Shown here in pieces: positions 11,735-25,000 of a stretch of 64,000 nt of DNA. The notes beneath the pieces were generated by a model. That model was not told the origin of the DNA and ran no database searches. It saw only the letters and a program-made list of their open reading frames with translations. Numbering within the stretch: the stretch's first letter is position 1; every line of letters begins with the position of its first letter. The stretch is from Cavenderia fasciculata (taxonomy: Eukaryota; Evosea; Eumycetozoa; Acytosteliales; Cavenderiaceae). The stretch covers positions 1 to 64,000 of the forward strand of contig NW_004457715.1 in NCBI RefSeq assembly GCF_000203815.1. Direction: 5' to 3'. Both the position numbers and the translations under genes were made by a program.

Positions 11735-12917
11735 GATAGGAATTTTTAATCATTCCAACTATCCCTTTAAATCAATTTAAATTATAATCAATTCGAATTG
11801 ATTCATATTGTATAAATGATTTTTTAAAAAAAAAGAAATAATAATAAAAATAAAAAATGATAATTTATTTGTTTTTTAAAAAACTCCCACTTTTTGAACT
11901 TGGGAAGATCACTTCATTAACATCTTTGCATAACCAACAATTAATTAATTATTATTAATACATTAAGATGACTATAATCACCATCATCATTAGAGGAGTA
12001 TGATGGAGGAGGAGGAGATACGAAACAAACTATTATTATTATAATTCAATACTAAAACATAGATAAATAGATAATAACAACACAACATAGATTGTATAAC
12101 AACAACAACAACATAGCTATAACTCAATGCATACATGGTTGGAAGAATAGATTAAAAAATGGTGAGTGATTGATCTATCTATGCGATCTATTGACAAGAG
12201 TGAGTGAGTGTCGAAAAATTAAAGAAACCCCTTCTCCACAACACATAATCCAAAACACACAACTCAACACAATTGATTTACTCATATCGATTTTATTGTA
12301 GTAGTCAATATGGTAATACAATACTTTTTTTTTTTTTTTAAAAGCAAGCTATATACGCACAGTAGATTTAGCAATGATAGTCTCCGATATACGCGATGAA
12401 TGAATCAAAAGAGGAGGAGGGGGTGGATTCGGTCGTCACACACGTATTACACCACTAGAACGATTAGTTAAAAATAATTAATTTGGAAATGCTCGATGAC
12501 AGAATCCAGATGCTCCTTCCCTATCATTGCTACTGCAGTATATGTCATCCTATAACACGTCTCTCTGTTTGGCTGTGGTGTGGGTGAGTGGGGTGGGTCG
12601 TCTCGACAGTATAGAGCTTCATTTGCAATTGCATTCATTCCTTTATTATTTATTATTATTCACTTTAAAAATATATAATTCATCAACACCAACATTTAAT
12701 TTATACAATTAACTCTATAATATTATCGATATAATAATAATCATAATATTATAAAAAAAAAAAAGAAAAAAGAAACCAGTTTATTTATTTATTTATTTAT
12801 TTACAAAGCAAGTGGTTTAATTAATTAACCATTAGAAGAAAAAAAGGTAAAACTATTTAAATATAAATATAAATAATAATAATAAATACAGGACAGGAAA
12901 CTAAACTATGGAACAAA

Positions 12918-12972
<55 letters not shown>

Positions 12973-13348
12973 GATAATGTACCAAAAAAAAAAATAGATA
13001 GACTTGTACAAATTAAAAGAAATAATATAATATAATAATATAGATTGTGTTTGTTTGTTTGTTTTTGTCGTTGTTATATAGCAATATACATTCATCATAT
13101 CAATATATATATGTGCACAGATATTTCCAACATTCCACATTTTTGAAATTCAATTTCAATTTGATAATTTTTTAAAATTATCTTTTATTTTAAGGAATAA
13201 GTAGATTAGTAAATAGTATACAAATATTTATATATATAACGACATCAAAAACAAAACAACCAAAATAATAATAATATTTATATAAATCAAAAAAAAAAAT
13301 CCAAAAATATATTAATTTATTTATTAATTTAATTTTTATTTTTATAGA
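11735..13348. other. Long AT-rich intergenic region with microsatellites
   Basis: About 1.6 kb without a supported gene. It contains AAT repeats (about 12917-12972), TTTA repeats (12780-12800), poly-T (12325-12340) and a slightly GC-rich island (12370-12620) with no clear ORF beyond 61 codons. The last ~150 bases are probably the promoter of the downstream gene. Confidence 0.5.
12917..12972. repeat. (AAT)n microsatellite
   Basis: About eighteen tandem AAT units in intergenic DNA. Confidence 0.9.
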
Positions 13349-15895
13349 ATGAGATCAAAAACTACCAAAATGGAAGGTAAGGGTCGGAAATTAGGAACCA
13401 CTGATGAAAATTATGTATCATCGGGTAAAAAGACATCACTCAAGGACAAGGTATTCCACCACGACGACGCATCGTACGGATCGTCATCCAAGGGTTCACG
13501 TCGTACCTCGGTCGATTACAGATCGGACCAGGAGAAGAGTTTGCATCAACGTGCCGTCGACGACCATGTCTATGACGGCGACTTTGATGAATTCAACAGA
13601 AAGGCCAAGGCCAGCAGCTCAAAGGGAAAGGGCAAGGACAACCTCCGTGTCAACGACGACTATGCCTCTGGAAGCCGTGTCAATGAGAGTCACATCAAGG
13701 ACCCACGTGCCGCCAAGTACCACGACGAGTTTGGACGTACCCAAGTGCGTGGTGCATTTGATGCACCCATCTTGGACCGTGCTGGAAACCCCATCAACGC
13801 CGCCACCACCAATGTCCCCGTCATTGTCCAAATGAAGCGTCACTTCAACTCGTTGGAGCGTCTTATGGAGACACGTATCTTCCGTGAGCGTACCGACGAC
13901 CGTACCAAAAAGATTATCTACGACGTGCGTAATATCTTTGCCGACGCTATCCTCATCACCGAGACACGTGGCACCGACAAGCAGGTCATGGATATCGCCA
14001 AGAACCTCATGTCGTTTGGCACGGACCTCGGCAACGACGCCGAGCTCAAGACCATGATGACCGACTGGCGCCAGACCTTTGTCAAGCTCGCCACCGGCGA
14101 CCAGAGCAAGGGCATGTTGTCGACCGGTGGTCGTCTCTTTAGCGACCTGCGTTCGTCCGACTCGATCATCCGTCTCTTGGGTGAGGGTGCCAAGTTCCTC
14201 CACATGCTCGTCCTCGACAGTAAGAACCCATGTCTCGCCGAGCAACGTGAGATTGTGTTTGAACTCTTTTTCAAGTCGTTTGGCACACTCTCCCAGAGCC
14301 AAGCATGGCACGATCTCCTCAGCGGCGGTCGCTCGTTCACCCAGGACATTGGCAAGCAAGCCGAGCTCCAGTCCAAGATCGCTGCCCCCAAGTTTAAGGC
14401 CATCTCGGGCAACCAGAACCTCAACTCGCTCGGTGACAACATCAAGATCTTCTTGCAGTCGCTCATCCGTGACAAGTCGGTCGCCGATGTCGACAAGGTC
14501 GTCATGTACGGCCAAGACTCGATGGCCACCATCCGTGCCAACCCCCAATACACCCAGTTCTTTAACGACCTCCAACAAACCTCGATGGAGATCATGGAGC
14601 GTCCCGAACTCATGGACGACCCCGCCACCCGTAAGGTTCTCCGTGACATGTATGCTCGTGCCGAAGTCATCATCACCGAGACTCGCAACACCCCAGCTCT
14701 CCAAAAGTTTGCCTCTGAGAGCACCCTCCTCAAGGACGGTATCATGACCGACGAGCTCAACAGTCGTTTCTTCCAACACTGCAAGCAACTCTACCTCGAT
14801 CTCCACCCCGTCCCAGGTCGTTCTGCCATCGACCTCAAGTTGATGGGCGATCTCAAGATGCTCTTTGTTCCATTCCTCCTCGAAGAGTTTAGAACCATCT
14901 CTATCCCCTCTCAATCGGGTGTCTATGCTCCAAAGGATGTTGCCTATCGTATCGGAAACATCAACCTCTCTTCCGTCGAACTTCTCCCCGAAAACATCCA
15001 TTTCGAAATTGCCCACAAAGCAAACACTGACCCGTACACTCTTTCCGTTCATGATCCAGATACTATTGTTTGGATTGAATTGTATGTAATTTAAAATATA
15101 TATATATTTATTTATAATTCATATTTATTAACATTTATTTATTCTATTTATTTTTTATTTAGTACTGCAATTCGTGCAAGAATTGAACAATTACATTGGG
15201 CTTATGAGAAACGTTCAGGATTCCCAAAGTTGAGAGACAGTGGTTTGGCCGATGTCTTTGTCGATGGTAGAGGTATGCGTGTTGGTGCCGAGGTACGTCT
15301 TATTCGTAGCGGAGGCCAAAGAGTGACCCAGGTATTGGACGCCTACTGTCACATTGACAGAATCCGTTTGAACTTGTCGCGTTGCAAGCACAGAATCCTC
15401 TACAAGATCATCTACAAGTTGTTCTACAAGCGTATCAAGAGCGGTATTGAAAAGGCTGTTGCTGAAAAGTTGGCTCAAACCATTGCCGAGACTGACTACA
15501 AGATGGTTGCCAAGTTCAACAATGCCAAGCAAGACTCTGCTCGTAAGAAGGCTCTTCTCAACCAACGTGTTGCCGCCTGGAAATCAAAGAGCAAGGAAAA
15601 GGCCAACAAGAAGAAGGCTGGTAATGCTGGAGACCAATTCATGGCCAATCTCACCGGTAAGAAGGTCAACAACACTTACCCAACCGTTGCTCCTGCCCTT
15701 GACCGTGATGTCCACCCAATCCCAAACAATGAGATCCTCCACACCACCCAAATGGCTCCAGTCACCCAAATGGCCACTCAAACCACCATGTTGGAAAAGA
15801 CTATCCCCGCCCAAGTCATAACCACCACAAAGGTTGAGGAAAAGATCTTTATGGAACCTGATCATCCCAACTATGTCGGTCCATCTTCCAATTAA
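13349..15895 (+). CDS. HAM1/TULIP-like lipid-binding protein
   Basis: Exons 13349..15081 and 15163..15895 join in frame (GTATGT donor, TTATTTAG acceptor) to give about 821 residues. Residues 1-150 are a basic, Ser/Asp-rich disordered leader. The middle is a long helical region (HFNSLERLMETRIFRERTD onwards). The C-terminal half has features I associate with the fungal HAM1 / BPI-like TULIP family, namely RSGFPKLRDSGLADVFVDG and GAEVRLIR. TULIP proteins hold lipids in a hydrophobic tunnel and often act at membrane contacts. The tail is Lys-rich, then Pro/Thr-rich. Codon use is strikingly G/C-ending compared with its neighbours, as expected for a highly expressed gene. The family call is from memory of motifs and is moderate. 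Confidence 0.65.
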
Positions 15896-16046
15896 ACAAA
15901 AAAATTAAATCAAATCAAAAAAAATATATATATATTCCAACAATAAAACAAATTTTTTAAATTATTCCAACAACATTTAGAGTTAGAATATGGAACTGGC
16001 TTACTTTGATTATGTCCTTTAATTTTTATTACACTTCTAGTTTTGT
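15896..16046. other. Short spacer between convergent genes
   Basis: An A-rich 3' flank shared by the TULIP-like gene and FNIP kinase copy B. No gene is visible. Confidence 0.5.
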
Positions 16047-19000
16047 TCAATTTGGTGTGAAAATCAAATCCCATCCATAATTGAACATCCATTTCAAGTT
16101 TGATAGTGTAGATGGTTTGATGTAAATCAATCTAATATTTAGATATTGATGATTATGTTCAAACTCTTGATGGATATTGTCTTCATCCAATTCAAATAAT
16201 TTCTTCATTCCCTTGACAGGAAATTCCGATTCTGGTTGGCAGTCTCCAAACTGTGGGTTGATTTCTTCGAATTTGAGTTTGTCGATTTGACAAAATAAAT
16301 GTGGATGTGTTGATGCGCGAACATGCGATATTACTTTGACATCTTCTAGATTGATAGATAATTTGGTATCAGCAAACTTCCACACCAGCATATTATTATT
16401 CCTATTGAAAAAAAAATAGTTAGAATAATCGTTTCAGTTGCATTAATCAGATTTACATACCTCTCGACTTCACCAACTCCATAACATTTGTCACCAATTG
16501 TCAACATTAAATTTGACTCCCTAACGTTGGTTTTTATAAATGAACTGATGGTTACCTGATCAGAATCATTGCAGCGGTAGATATTGACACTCTTCATTTG
16601 ATCTGGTGTCCAATCCTTAAATACTTTTGGTATTAGCCAAATGTTATGGAGTTGGTGGCTAATAAAATGGCCATATTTGCTAAATTCTCTGTCTCTGGTT
16701 ATGTGGATGGTGGGAGCTAATTGAGGTATAGGCAATGTTCTGTTGAATGATTTACCAAGTACCAAAATTTTTAATGTCATTGGAAATGATTTAATTTCAC
16801 TATTAAATGATGATCCAAATATTAATGTTTCAACACTATCAGGAATGTCACTCCATCCAATTGGTTGGTCAAATTTTCCCAATAATGATAATTTTAAAAG
16901 TTTTTTTGGAGGTAATCCTTTGAGAAGACTGTTAAACTCACCATCCAATATTAATGTTGTTGTGTTTGATAGAATTTGTTGTTGATTGATGAAAAATGAT
17001 GTGATTCTCTGTGTGTGTTCATTGATTATTTGTCCTTTCAAATCATCCAATGAAAGACGATCTTGAGGTGTTGCGGTTAATAGATTCTTGACAAAATTAA
17101 TTAAATTTGGAGAGTATCTATCTGTTGATATTTTAATATGATCGGCATCAAAGCTGTTATTTTTGTGGTTCTTGATAAATTCTCTCCTTTTCTCGATATC
17201 ATCTGGATGACTATAAACAGTTAGTTCACTATCCAATTTTTAAGTTGAAGAATATATAATTACCATGAAAGTAAATGGAAAAGGGTTGATCCAACTGAAT
17301 ATATATCATTTGAAGCGTAATAAATCTTTTGTTTTGATTCCTATTTAACGAATAATGGTTAGTTGTCTGAAATATTATTAAAGGATGAAAACATACAGGC
17401 GAGTAATATCCATGTGTTCCACGAGAAGCAAGTGTTGCAGCTATCATACTTATGTATTGTGCTGTTTGGTCGACAGTACCGCTATTATCTTGATTTTCTG
17501 AGGTGGGATTTAAAGTCGGGGGGTGTGGAGCTGATTGATTTTGTTTGTTGAAATAGTGACAGCAACCAAAATCGCCAAGGACTATTTGACCGTCATGTCC
17601 AATAAATAGATTGAGTGGTTTGATATCAAGGTGTGCAAGATTGTGAAGAGATAGTTTTTCAAGTATTTGAAATAATCTTTGAATATGTCGCCATATATCT
17701 GATTCGGAAATATATTTATATTCTGTATATGGCTTATATTCTTTTTTTGATTCATTCCTAATTTTTTTGTGAATATTCTCGTTAAAGTATTGGTATAATA
17801 GTAATATATTGGAATATCATACCATTTATAGATTGATTGAAATAATTGTTCTAAATCACCACCTTCACAGAAATGGGTTAAAAGGTATATCTTTTTTGAA
17901 TGAGTATCATCTTGGTGATCTTTGTATTGAACAAACATATCGTCACCGATGAATAGCTTCATTGTCGTGATTTCAAATTGTACTTGATCATAGATCTTTG
18001 GATTATTAGAGTAATCTATTTCTTTGTAAACATACTAAATAAATTCATTAGTTGGCGATCGTATTGAATGTTTGGAGATTTAGCTTACCAATTCACTTGA
18101 GGATTCGCACATCACCAAAATTACTTGGTTGGCAGAGTATGGGAAAGTGTGCAATTTGAAATATTTCTTGTTGTTGACTGAAATAAAATTGGTGATAGGA
18201 TATGCTTGTACACCTTTAGAATCGATGAAATCTGTGATGGGATATGCATATATTTGGGTGGAGTCAAAGCTAATACAGTTGGGATTTGAGTTGAAAGTTA
18301 TTTGCTGATTATTGTTGTTTAATATCGCAATGGGTTGTTTTGAAGGAGATGTTGCTGAAAGTATTAGATGGACTGCCTTACTAAGTTTTATGAGCCCATA
18401 TGATCCCAATTTAATGAAGTTTCTGACTACACTAATTGATTGGTTGAAATCAACAAACAATCTTAAGGGATTTGATCCCAAATCGGCACAAAATATCAAT
18501 GATTGTAGTGATGTTGGTAATACTCCAACTAGTAGTGGTTGATTATATTCACCACGAAACTTCAATGTATGTAATGATGTTGGTAATACTCCAACTGATA
18601 TTGCTTGATTATATCTATTACCAAACACCAATGATTGTAATGATGATGGTAATACTCCAACTGATAGAGGTTGATTATATTCAATACCAAACACCAATGA
18701 TTGTAATGATGATGGTAATACTCCAACTGATAGAGGTTGATTATAGTAATCACCAAACTTCAATGATTGTAATGATGATGGTAATACTCCAACTGATAGA
18801 GGTTGATTATATCTAATACCAAACACCAATGATTGTAATGATGATGGTAATACTCCAACTGATAGAGGTTGATTATATTCAATACCAAACACCAATGATT
18901 GTAATGATGATGGTAATACTCCAACTGATAGAGGTTGATTATAGTAATCACCAAACTTCAATGATTGTAATGATGATGGTAATACTCCAACTGATAGAGG

Positions 19001-20243
19001 TTGATTATAGTAATCACCAAACCTCAATGATTGTAATGATGATGGTAATACTCCAACTGATAGAGGTTGATTATATCTAATACCAAACACCAATGATTGT
19101 AATGATGTTGGTAATACTCCAACTGGTAGTGGTTGATTATAGTAATCACCAAACCTCAATGATTGTAATGATGATGGTAATACTCCAACTGATAGAGGTT
19201 GATTATAGTAATCACCAAACCTCAATGATTGTAATGATGATGGTAATACTCCAACTGATAGAGGTTGATCATAGTCATCACCAAACACCAATGATTGTAA
19301 TGATGATGGTAATACTCCGACTGATAGTGGTTGATTATAGTTCCAACCAAACACCAATGATTGTAATGATGATGGTAATACTCCAACTGATAGAGGTTGA
19401 TTATATCTAATACTCCAATCTTTACCAAACACCAATGATTGTAATGATGTTGGTAATACTCCAACTGGTAGTGGTTGATTATATTCACCACGAAACTTCA
19501 ATGATTGTAATGATGTTGGTAATACTCCAACTGATAGAGGTTGATTATATTCAATACTAAACACCAATGATTGTAATGATGTTGGTAATACTCCAACTGA
19601 TAGTGGTTGATTATAGTTCCAACCAAACACCAATGATTGTAATGATGTTGGTAATACTCCAACTGATAGTGCTTGATTATATTCATATCCAAACACCAAT
19701 GATTGTAATGATGTTGGTAATACTCCAACTGATAGAGGTTGATTATATTCAATACCAAACACCAATGATTGTAATGATGGTAATACTCCAGCTGGTAGAG
19801 GTAGATTATAGTACCAACCAAATGTCAATGATTGTAATGATGCTGGTAATACTCCAACTGGTAGTGGTTGATTATAGTTGGCACCAAACACCAATGATTG
19901 TAATGATGATGGTAATACTCCAACTGATAGTGCTTGATTATAGTCTCTACCAAACTTTCAATGATTGTAATGATGATGGTAATACTCCAGCTGACAGGCG
20001 TTGATCATACATATCACCAAACTCCAATGATTGTAATGATGATGGTAATACTCCAACTGATAGAGGTTGATTATAGTAATAACCAAACACCAATGATTGT
20101 AATGATGATGGTAATACACCAACTGATAGAGGTTGATTATAGTCATCATCAAGCTTCAATGATTGTAATGAAGACAGATCAGGGGATGTTGATTGATGAT
20201 TGTCTTTAAGGGAGGTTTGTTGTATGTGTGCACTCTCCTCCAT
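16047..20243 (-). pseudogene. FNIP-repeat protein kinase, copy B (kinase intact, one frameshift in the repeat array)
   Basis: Exons read as 20243..18089, 18034..17823, 17757..17397, 17340..17264, 17210..16461 and 16401..16047. The intron positions match those of copy A. About 25 FNIP repeats are followed by a complete kinase core: ATP-site lysine in VYKEID, HFCEGGDLEQLF, HLDIKPLN, GDFGCCH and ASRGTHGYYSP. Degenerate FNIP/LRR segments and a short C-terminal tail follow. Near 19955-19959 the array reads AAACTTTCAATG where other units have AAACTTCAATG. This extra T puts the first ~95 codons in another frame. The downstream frame has no ATG at its start. If real, the lesion would truncate the protein before the kinase; a homopolymer error is a strong alternative. 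Function is expected to be cytosolic Ser/Thr phosphorylation. Confidence 0.75.
18480..20170 (-). repeat. 66-bp minisatellite encoding about 25 FNIP repeats (copy B)
   Basis: About twenty-five units of 66 bp encode YNQPLSVGVLPxSLQSLxFGxx. One unit is 63 bp (one residue short, near 19780) and one carries a 12-bp insertion near 19420. Blocks of three units (198 bp) recur almost exactly (about 18665-18835 and 18863-19033), showing recent higher-order expansion. Antisense frames stay open across it. Confidence 0.9.
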
Positions 20244-21191
20244 AATACAGAAACAACTCTTTTGCTCTATCGATTAATATCTTTGATGAGTCGACTCTCT
20301 ATCTCTTGTTCTCTTTTAAATATATATATGTATTTGAAGTGCACTTCACTTAACATAAAAACATCAAATACTTAGTTTATTGTTTAATTTTTTGGAATAC
20401 ACGCTCAAGCTTCATTTTTTGTATTGGGACCCGACCCACTATACTACTATCCTATCTAACCATGTTGCTCTCATCTGTGTTTCGACACCATATTTCTTCT
20501 CTTCTATGAGGTTGTCGTCAACCCTCAAGAAAAACAGAACTCAAGTCATATCACAAATATCAGGTGGTGACGTTTTGAGATAAAAATATTGGTGCATATC
20601 AACACAAGACTATACACGCACGCCACTCTCACCATTGCAAGAGTCGTACAAATAAACAAATAAAGACAAGAAAAGAATGAAAGGTTAGGTTATGCTGAGA
20701 TAGATTCTAATAACTATTCTTTTTCACAACACCACTTTGTTTTACCACCACTCTAAAAAAAAGTCTCAAGGTTTGAAAGGGTTATCAGCTGCTAAAAAAA
20801 AAATCAAAAATAAATAAATAGTTTGAAAAAGGTGTAGGCTGAGCGTAGGGTCGCACAATATAAACGCAGTTATATTAATAATAATTTTATTTTAATCGCA
20901 CCCTTACTTCTTCGTCATTCATAATACTTTGTGTTTTTTTCATTTATTTTAATATTTTATTTTATTTATTATTCTAAAACCCAAAAGTGTATAAACCCAA
21001 CTCTTCTCCCTCTCTCAATCACTAAAATATTTATTATTATTATTTCAATACATTTCATACAGATAAGATTAATATATAACATATTATAGTAAACATACTT
21101 ATCACCAATCAATCAATCAATCAATCAATTACAATTTACAACCTTTTTTTTATAACTATACTTTAATCAATAACACAGATCATACAACAAC
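20244..21191. other. Intergenic region between divergent genes
   Basis: Both flanking genes start here. Short ORFs (20193..20375, 20380..20583) lack recognisable features. Poly-A/T runs and (AATC)n at about 21105-21130 precede the next ATG. No RNA gene was recognised. Confidence 0.45.
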
Positions 21192-21970
21192 ATGGGTCAT
21201 CGCGCAAAATTAGCAGGTAGTCTCTTCTTGACTTTATTAGCCATCGGGTGTATTGCAGTAGCCTATTCATTCCCATGGTATCGAGTAGTCCTCGAGCCTA
21301 CAACAGACGATGACATCAATACATATTACTATTGGACAAAATACAGATTAACAAACTCTGTAAGTATAATATAATCAATCAACCATCCAATAACTCGAAA
21401 CACATATTATTCTTCAGAGAGGGAGGAGTAGAGTTCGGTTAAATGAAAAAAATGATGCATTCAATGAAAAACATCTAAAAATAAATAAGGTCATGTCTCT
21501 AATCACTTTTTTTTTTTTTTTTTTTTTCCTCCATTTCTATTTAGGACAATGAACAAATATCAGAAGACGATTATGACGACAATAACAAGAATGTAAAACA
21601 AGTATTTACAGTATCACTTTCATTCTTGACAGCTGCAGCCTTTGCAGCTTTGGGTACTGCCATCTTCCAGATCATTGGAATCATTAGCAAGAGTAGATTC
21701 ATCCGTATCTTGTCGGGTATCGGAGGTCTTGCCATTGCCATCTTGGCAGCTATCGCCTTTTTCACATTCTTTGGAATCACTAAAGGCTTTGACAAGGATA
21801 ACTCTTGTCTCTTGATACCATTCAAAGACGATTACTGTACCAGTTTTATGGCATCATCTGAAAACATCATGAAATCAACCCTTACATTCGGACCCTACAT
21901 CGGGTGGTGGGTTACGATCGGAAGCATATGTTTTGGTTTATTGTCTGGTATAACCAGTTTCCTTGCATAA
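21192..21970 (+). CDS. Four-helix (tetraspan) membrane protein
   Basis: Two exons, 21192..21359 and 21545..21970, join in phase 0 (GTAAGT / ATTTAG) to give 197 residues. Helix 1 is residues ~8-27 (LAGSLFLTLLAIGCIAVAY). A ~45-residue acidic loop follows with WY and NKN. Helix 2 is FTVSLSFLTAAAFAALGTA, helix 3 is ILSGIGGLAIAILAAIAFF, and helix 4 lies near the end (GWWVTIGSICFGLLSGI). A second extracytosolic loop contains two cysteines (DNSCLLIPFKDDYCTSF) that could pair. The topology resembles claudin/PMP22-like tetraspans, but I see no diagnostic motif. It could be a cell-surface protein. The intron holds a long poly-T tract. Confidence 0.75.
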
Positions 21971-22046
21971 TTAACAAACTAGTAATAATAATAAAATTGC
22001 CAACCTCATTTGTATATTTCAAAACCCATGAAATAATATTATTTAT

Positions 22047-25000
22047 TTATTTATCAAATGAAGTTGATCTATTTGAAGATGAAGTAGAAGTATTGTTGTT
22101 GTTATTGTTGTTCATTTTGTTACCATGAAAAGAACGTTCAAGTTCACCCAATTGTGAGATGATTGATAAATTTGACATGATTGCATTGTCACCTGACATT
22201 TCGTCGTCTTGGTCATCATCATCATCATTTGTTGCGATTGATGATCTTTTACTTTCATCAACCTTTTTTTGTTGTTGTTGTTGATAACTATTATTATTAT
22301 TATTATTGCCAAGTTCTGATAAATTAAGTTCTTCTTCTTCTTGTTGTTGTTGCATATCATAATCATCGTCTGATTGATAAGATTCATCACCTTGTTCCTT
22401 TTTAACTATAATCTTGCTAAAATCGATATCATCGATATTGGAATTAGAAGGATCATTATGATAGGCAAGAGATGAAGGTGACGGACGGTAAACCTTATCC
22501 TCATCATCATCCTCTTCTTCATCACTTGAAATAATAATTATATCCTCTTCACGAATCGTTGTCTTTGGTTTACTAAAACTATTACTGTTACTACTATAAT
22601 AATCATTATTATTATTATTATTATTTGATCTTAACTTGTCTTTGAGATGGAATATTTCATCATATTGTTCAGCGATTCTAGTATGATAGGTTTCAAGTTG
22701 ATCAACCATTTGGTCATAATCAACCTTTAATTCCTTGTATTTCTCTGCCCATCCACTTTCTTGTTGACGGAGTTGTTGGTGTTGAGAAACTGCTTTTTCA
22801 ATTTCACCTTTGAGTAGTGAAATATTTCTTTCATACTCTACTTTGATAGAATCAACCAATTTATGTTGTTTTGTTTCAAATTCCTCTGACATTGTTGATT
22901 TCAAATTTAATATTTCCATTTCTCTCTCTTTTTGAGTATCCAATGCTTCTTGTTCCTTTTTCTGTATAGTTTCACTAATTGTCGACAATCTTGATGACAA
23001 ATCAATTGTTTCTTGTTGATATTGACTTGATATATTAATAATATTTTCATTTTGTTCTTTAATTTCTTGTTTCTAATATAAAATAAAATAAAATAATTAA
23101 ATTAATATTTCTTTTTGATTTTGTTAGTTTCGATTGTTTCAGATTTACATACCAAAGATTTAATAGTTTGATCATTTTCATTTTGAATGGTTACCAATTT
23201 ATCCAATTGTTCTTGTTTTTCATTTAATATTAATTGAACTTCTTTGGAATTTATAATTTCTTGAATGTCTAAAATACCATTATTATTATTATTATTTTTA
23301 CCATCATCTTCCAAAGATGAGGTATTTTGATTTTGATTTAATGTTTCAATTTCATTCATTAATACTTCTTTTTCTTCTAATAATTCATTATTTGTATTTT
23401 CAAACTATAAAATAAATCAAAATAAAATAAAATATTAATTAATATATATATAGTCTTTTTGTTGATTGATTTAATTAATTTTTTTCTTACTTGTTGAATA
23501 ATTTGATCTTTGTTTTCCAATTCATCTTGATAAACTTGTAATTGAGTTTTTGACATTTCCAATTGATTTTGTAATTGTTCAATCATTGTATTCTTTTCCA
23601 ATATGATAGATTCTTGTTCTTCTTTTGGAAGATTAAATTTAATTGGTCCTTTTTCCTCTATTTCTTGTTCTTTCATTTCTTCAACTTCACCGTCTTGTTT
23701 AATTTGACTACGAAGTGGAGTTGAAATAAATACTTCAGACATTCTTTGATTTGAAAGTTTAGTTGATTCCAAATCAATTTTTAATTGATTAACTTGTTCA
23801 TTCTTTTCAAACAATTCTGAAATCAATTTAATTCTTTCACTACTCAATTCGTTGTTATTATTTTCCAACTTTTCAATATTCACTGTCAATTCTTTAATCA
23901 ATTCATTTGATTCTTGATTATTATCTGAATTATCTTTGTTGTATTGTTCAATTTGAAGTGTATGTGCATTTTTAAGTATCTAAAAAACAAAAATAAACAA
24001 AAGTTAATAAATATTCAATTCTATTATTATTATCTATTTTTTTCTCATACTCTAACAAAATTATCATTACTTGAATTAATCTTTTCAATTTCTTTTTCAT
24101 GAGTTGTATGAAGATTATGAAGTGATTGTTCCGATTCATCATGCATTGCTTTGATCGTTTCATATTCTGAAAAGAGACGAATATTTTTTTGATGTAATGA
24201 TTGATATTGTTGTTCAATTTCCTTCTTTTCCTTTTCCCATTGTAATTGATAATTGTCTAATAGTTCTTTGTACTTTTGTCTTTCTACCAATGGAGTAGAT
24301 GGTGTAGATGGTATTTGTTTGATTGGTGTCTTGTTTGGTTGTTGTGGTTGAGATTGAGGATGTTTAGAGATTGTTTCCAATTGTTGATAAAGCTCTGATT
24401 TTTCACCATACAATATTCTAACTTCTTGTTGTAGGTCATGAATTTGTTGTTTGAGAGCTGCCAATTGTTCATCTGGATTTTCTCTCTCTTTGATGATTTC
24501 TTTGAGTTCAACATTCTCAATTGCAATTTTTGTAATGTCTGGATGAAATGCAACCTGTTTCTTTAACTCTGCAATCTCTTCTTTAAGATCCTCTTCATAG
24601 GTTGTCAACGATGATTTACCAGAGAGACGTGTAATAGTCTCTTCACGCAACTTTAATACGAAACGAGTTGATTGCAAGAAATGATCTTTCTTTTCAATGA
24701 GCAGTTTGTAATGTCTCAACCTATTAAACAGCATATCACGCTCTTCTTTGAATTTGTTGGCTCGGTCGATGGCGGTAGAGTGGAGTACTTGCAAATCATA
24801 GTTACGCAGTGCAAAAGAGTGTGCGGCAGGATCGACCATTTGCAACATTGGATAGCCAGGCAGTACGTCGATGGGAGCAGTGGCAGCAGCTGCCACACCA
24901 TTTTGTTGCATTCTATAAATCTCTTCTTTTAATCGTTTGTTTTCCATTTGCAACAGAGTCACATTGCCAGACGCCTCTTCATTGACAATAGCAATATTTC

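Noticed and set aside
13619-15052. 477-codon minus ORF and other frames over the TULIP-like gene
   Set aside because: GC-rich codons in the real gene suppress stops in other frames; composition is unlike protein in this organism.
18472-20209. Several + strand ORFs of repeated MIVMMMVILQLIEVDY
   Set aside because: Antisense shadows of the FNIP array of copy B.
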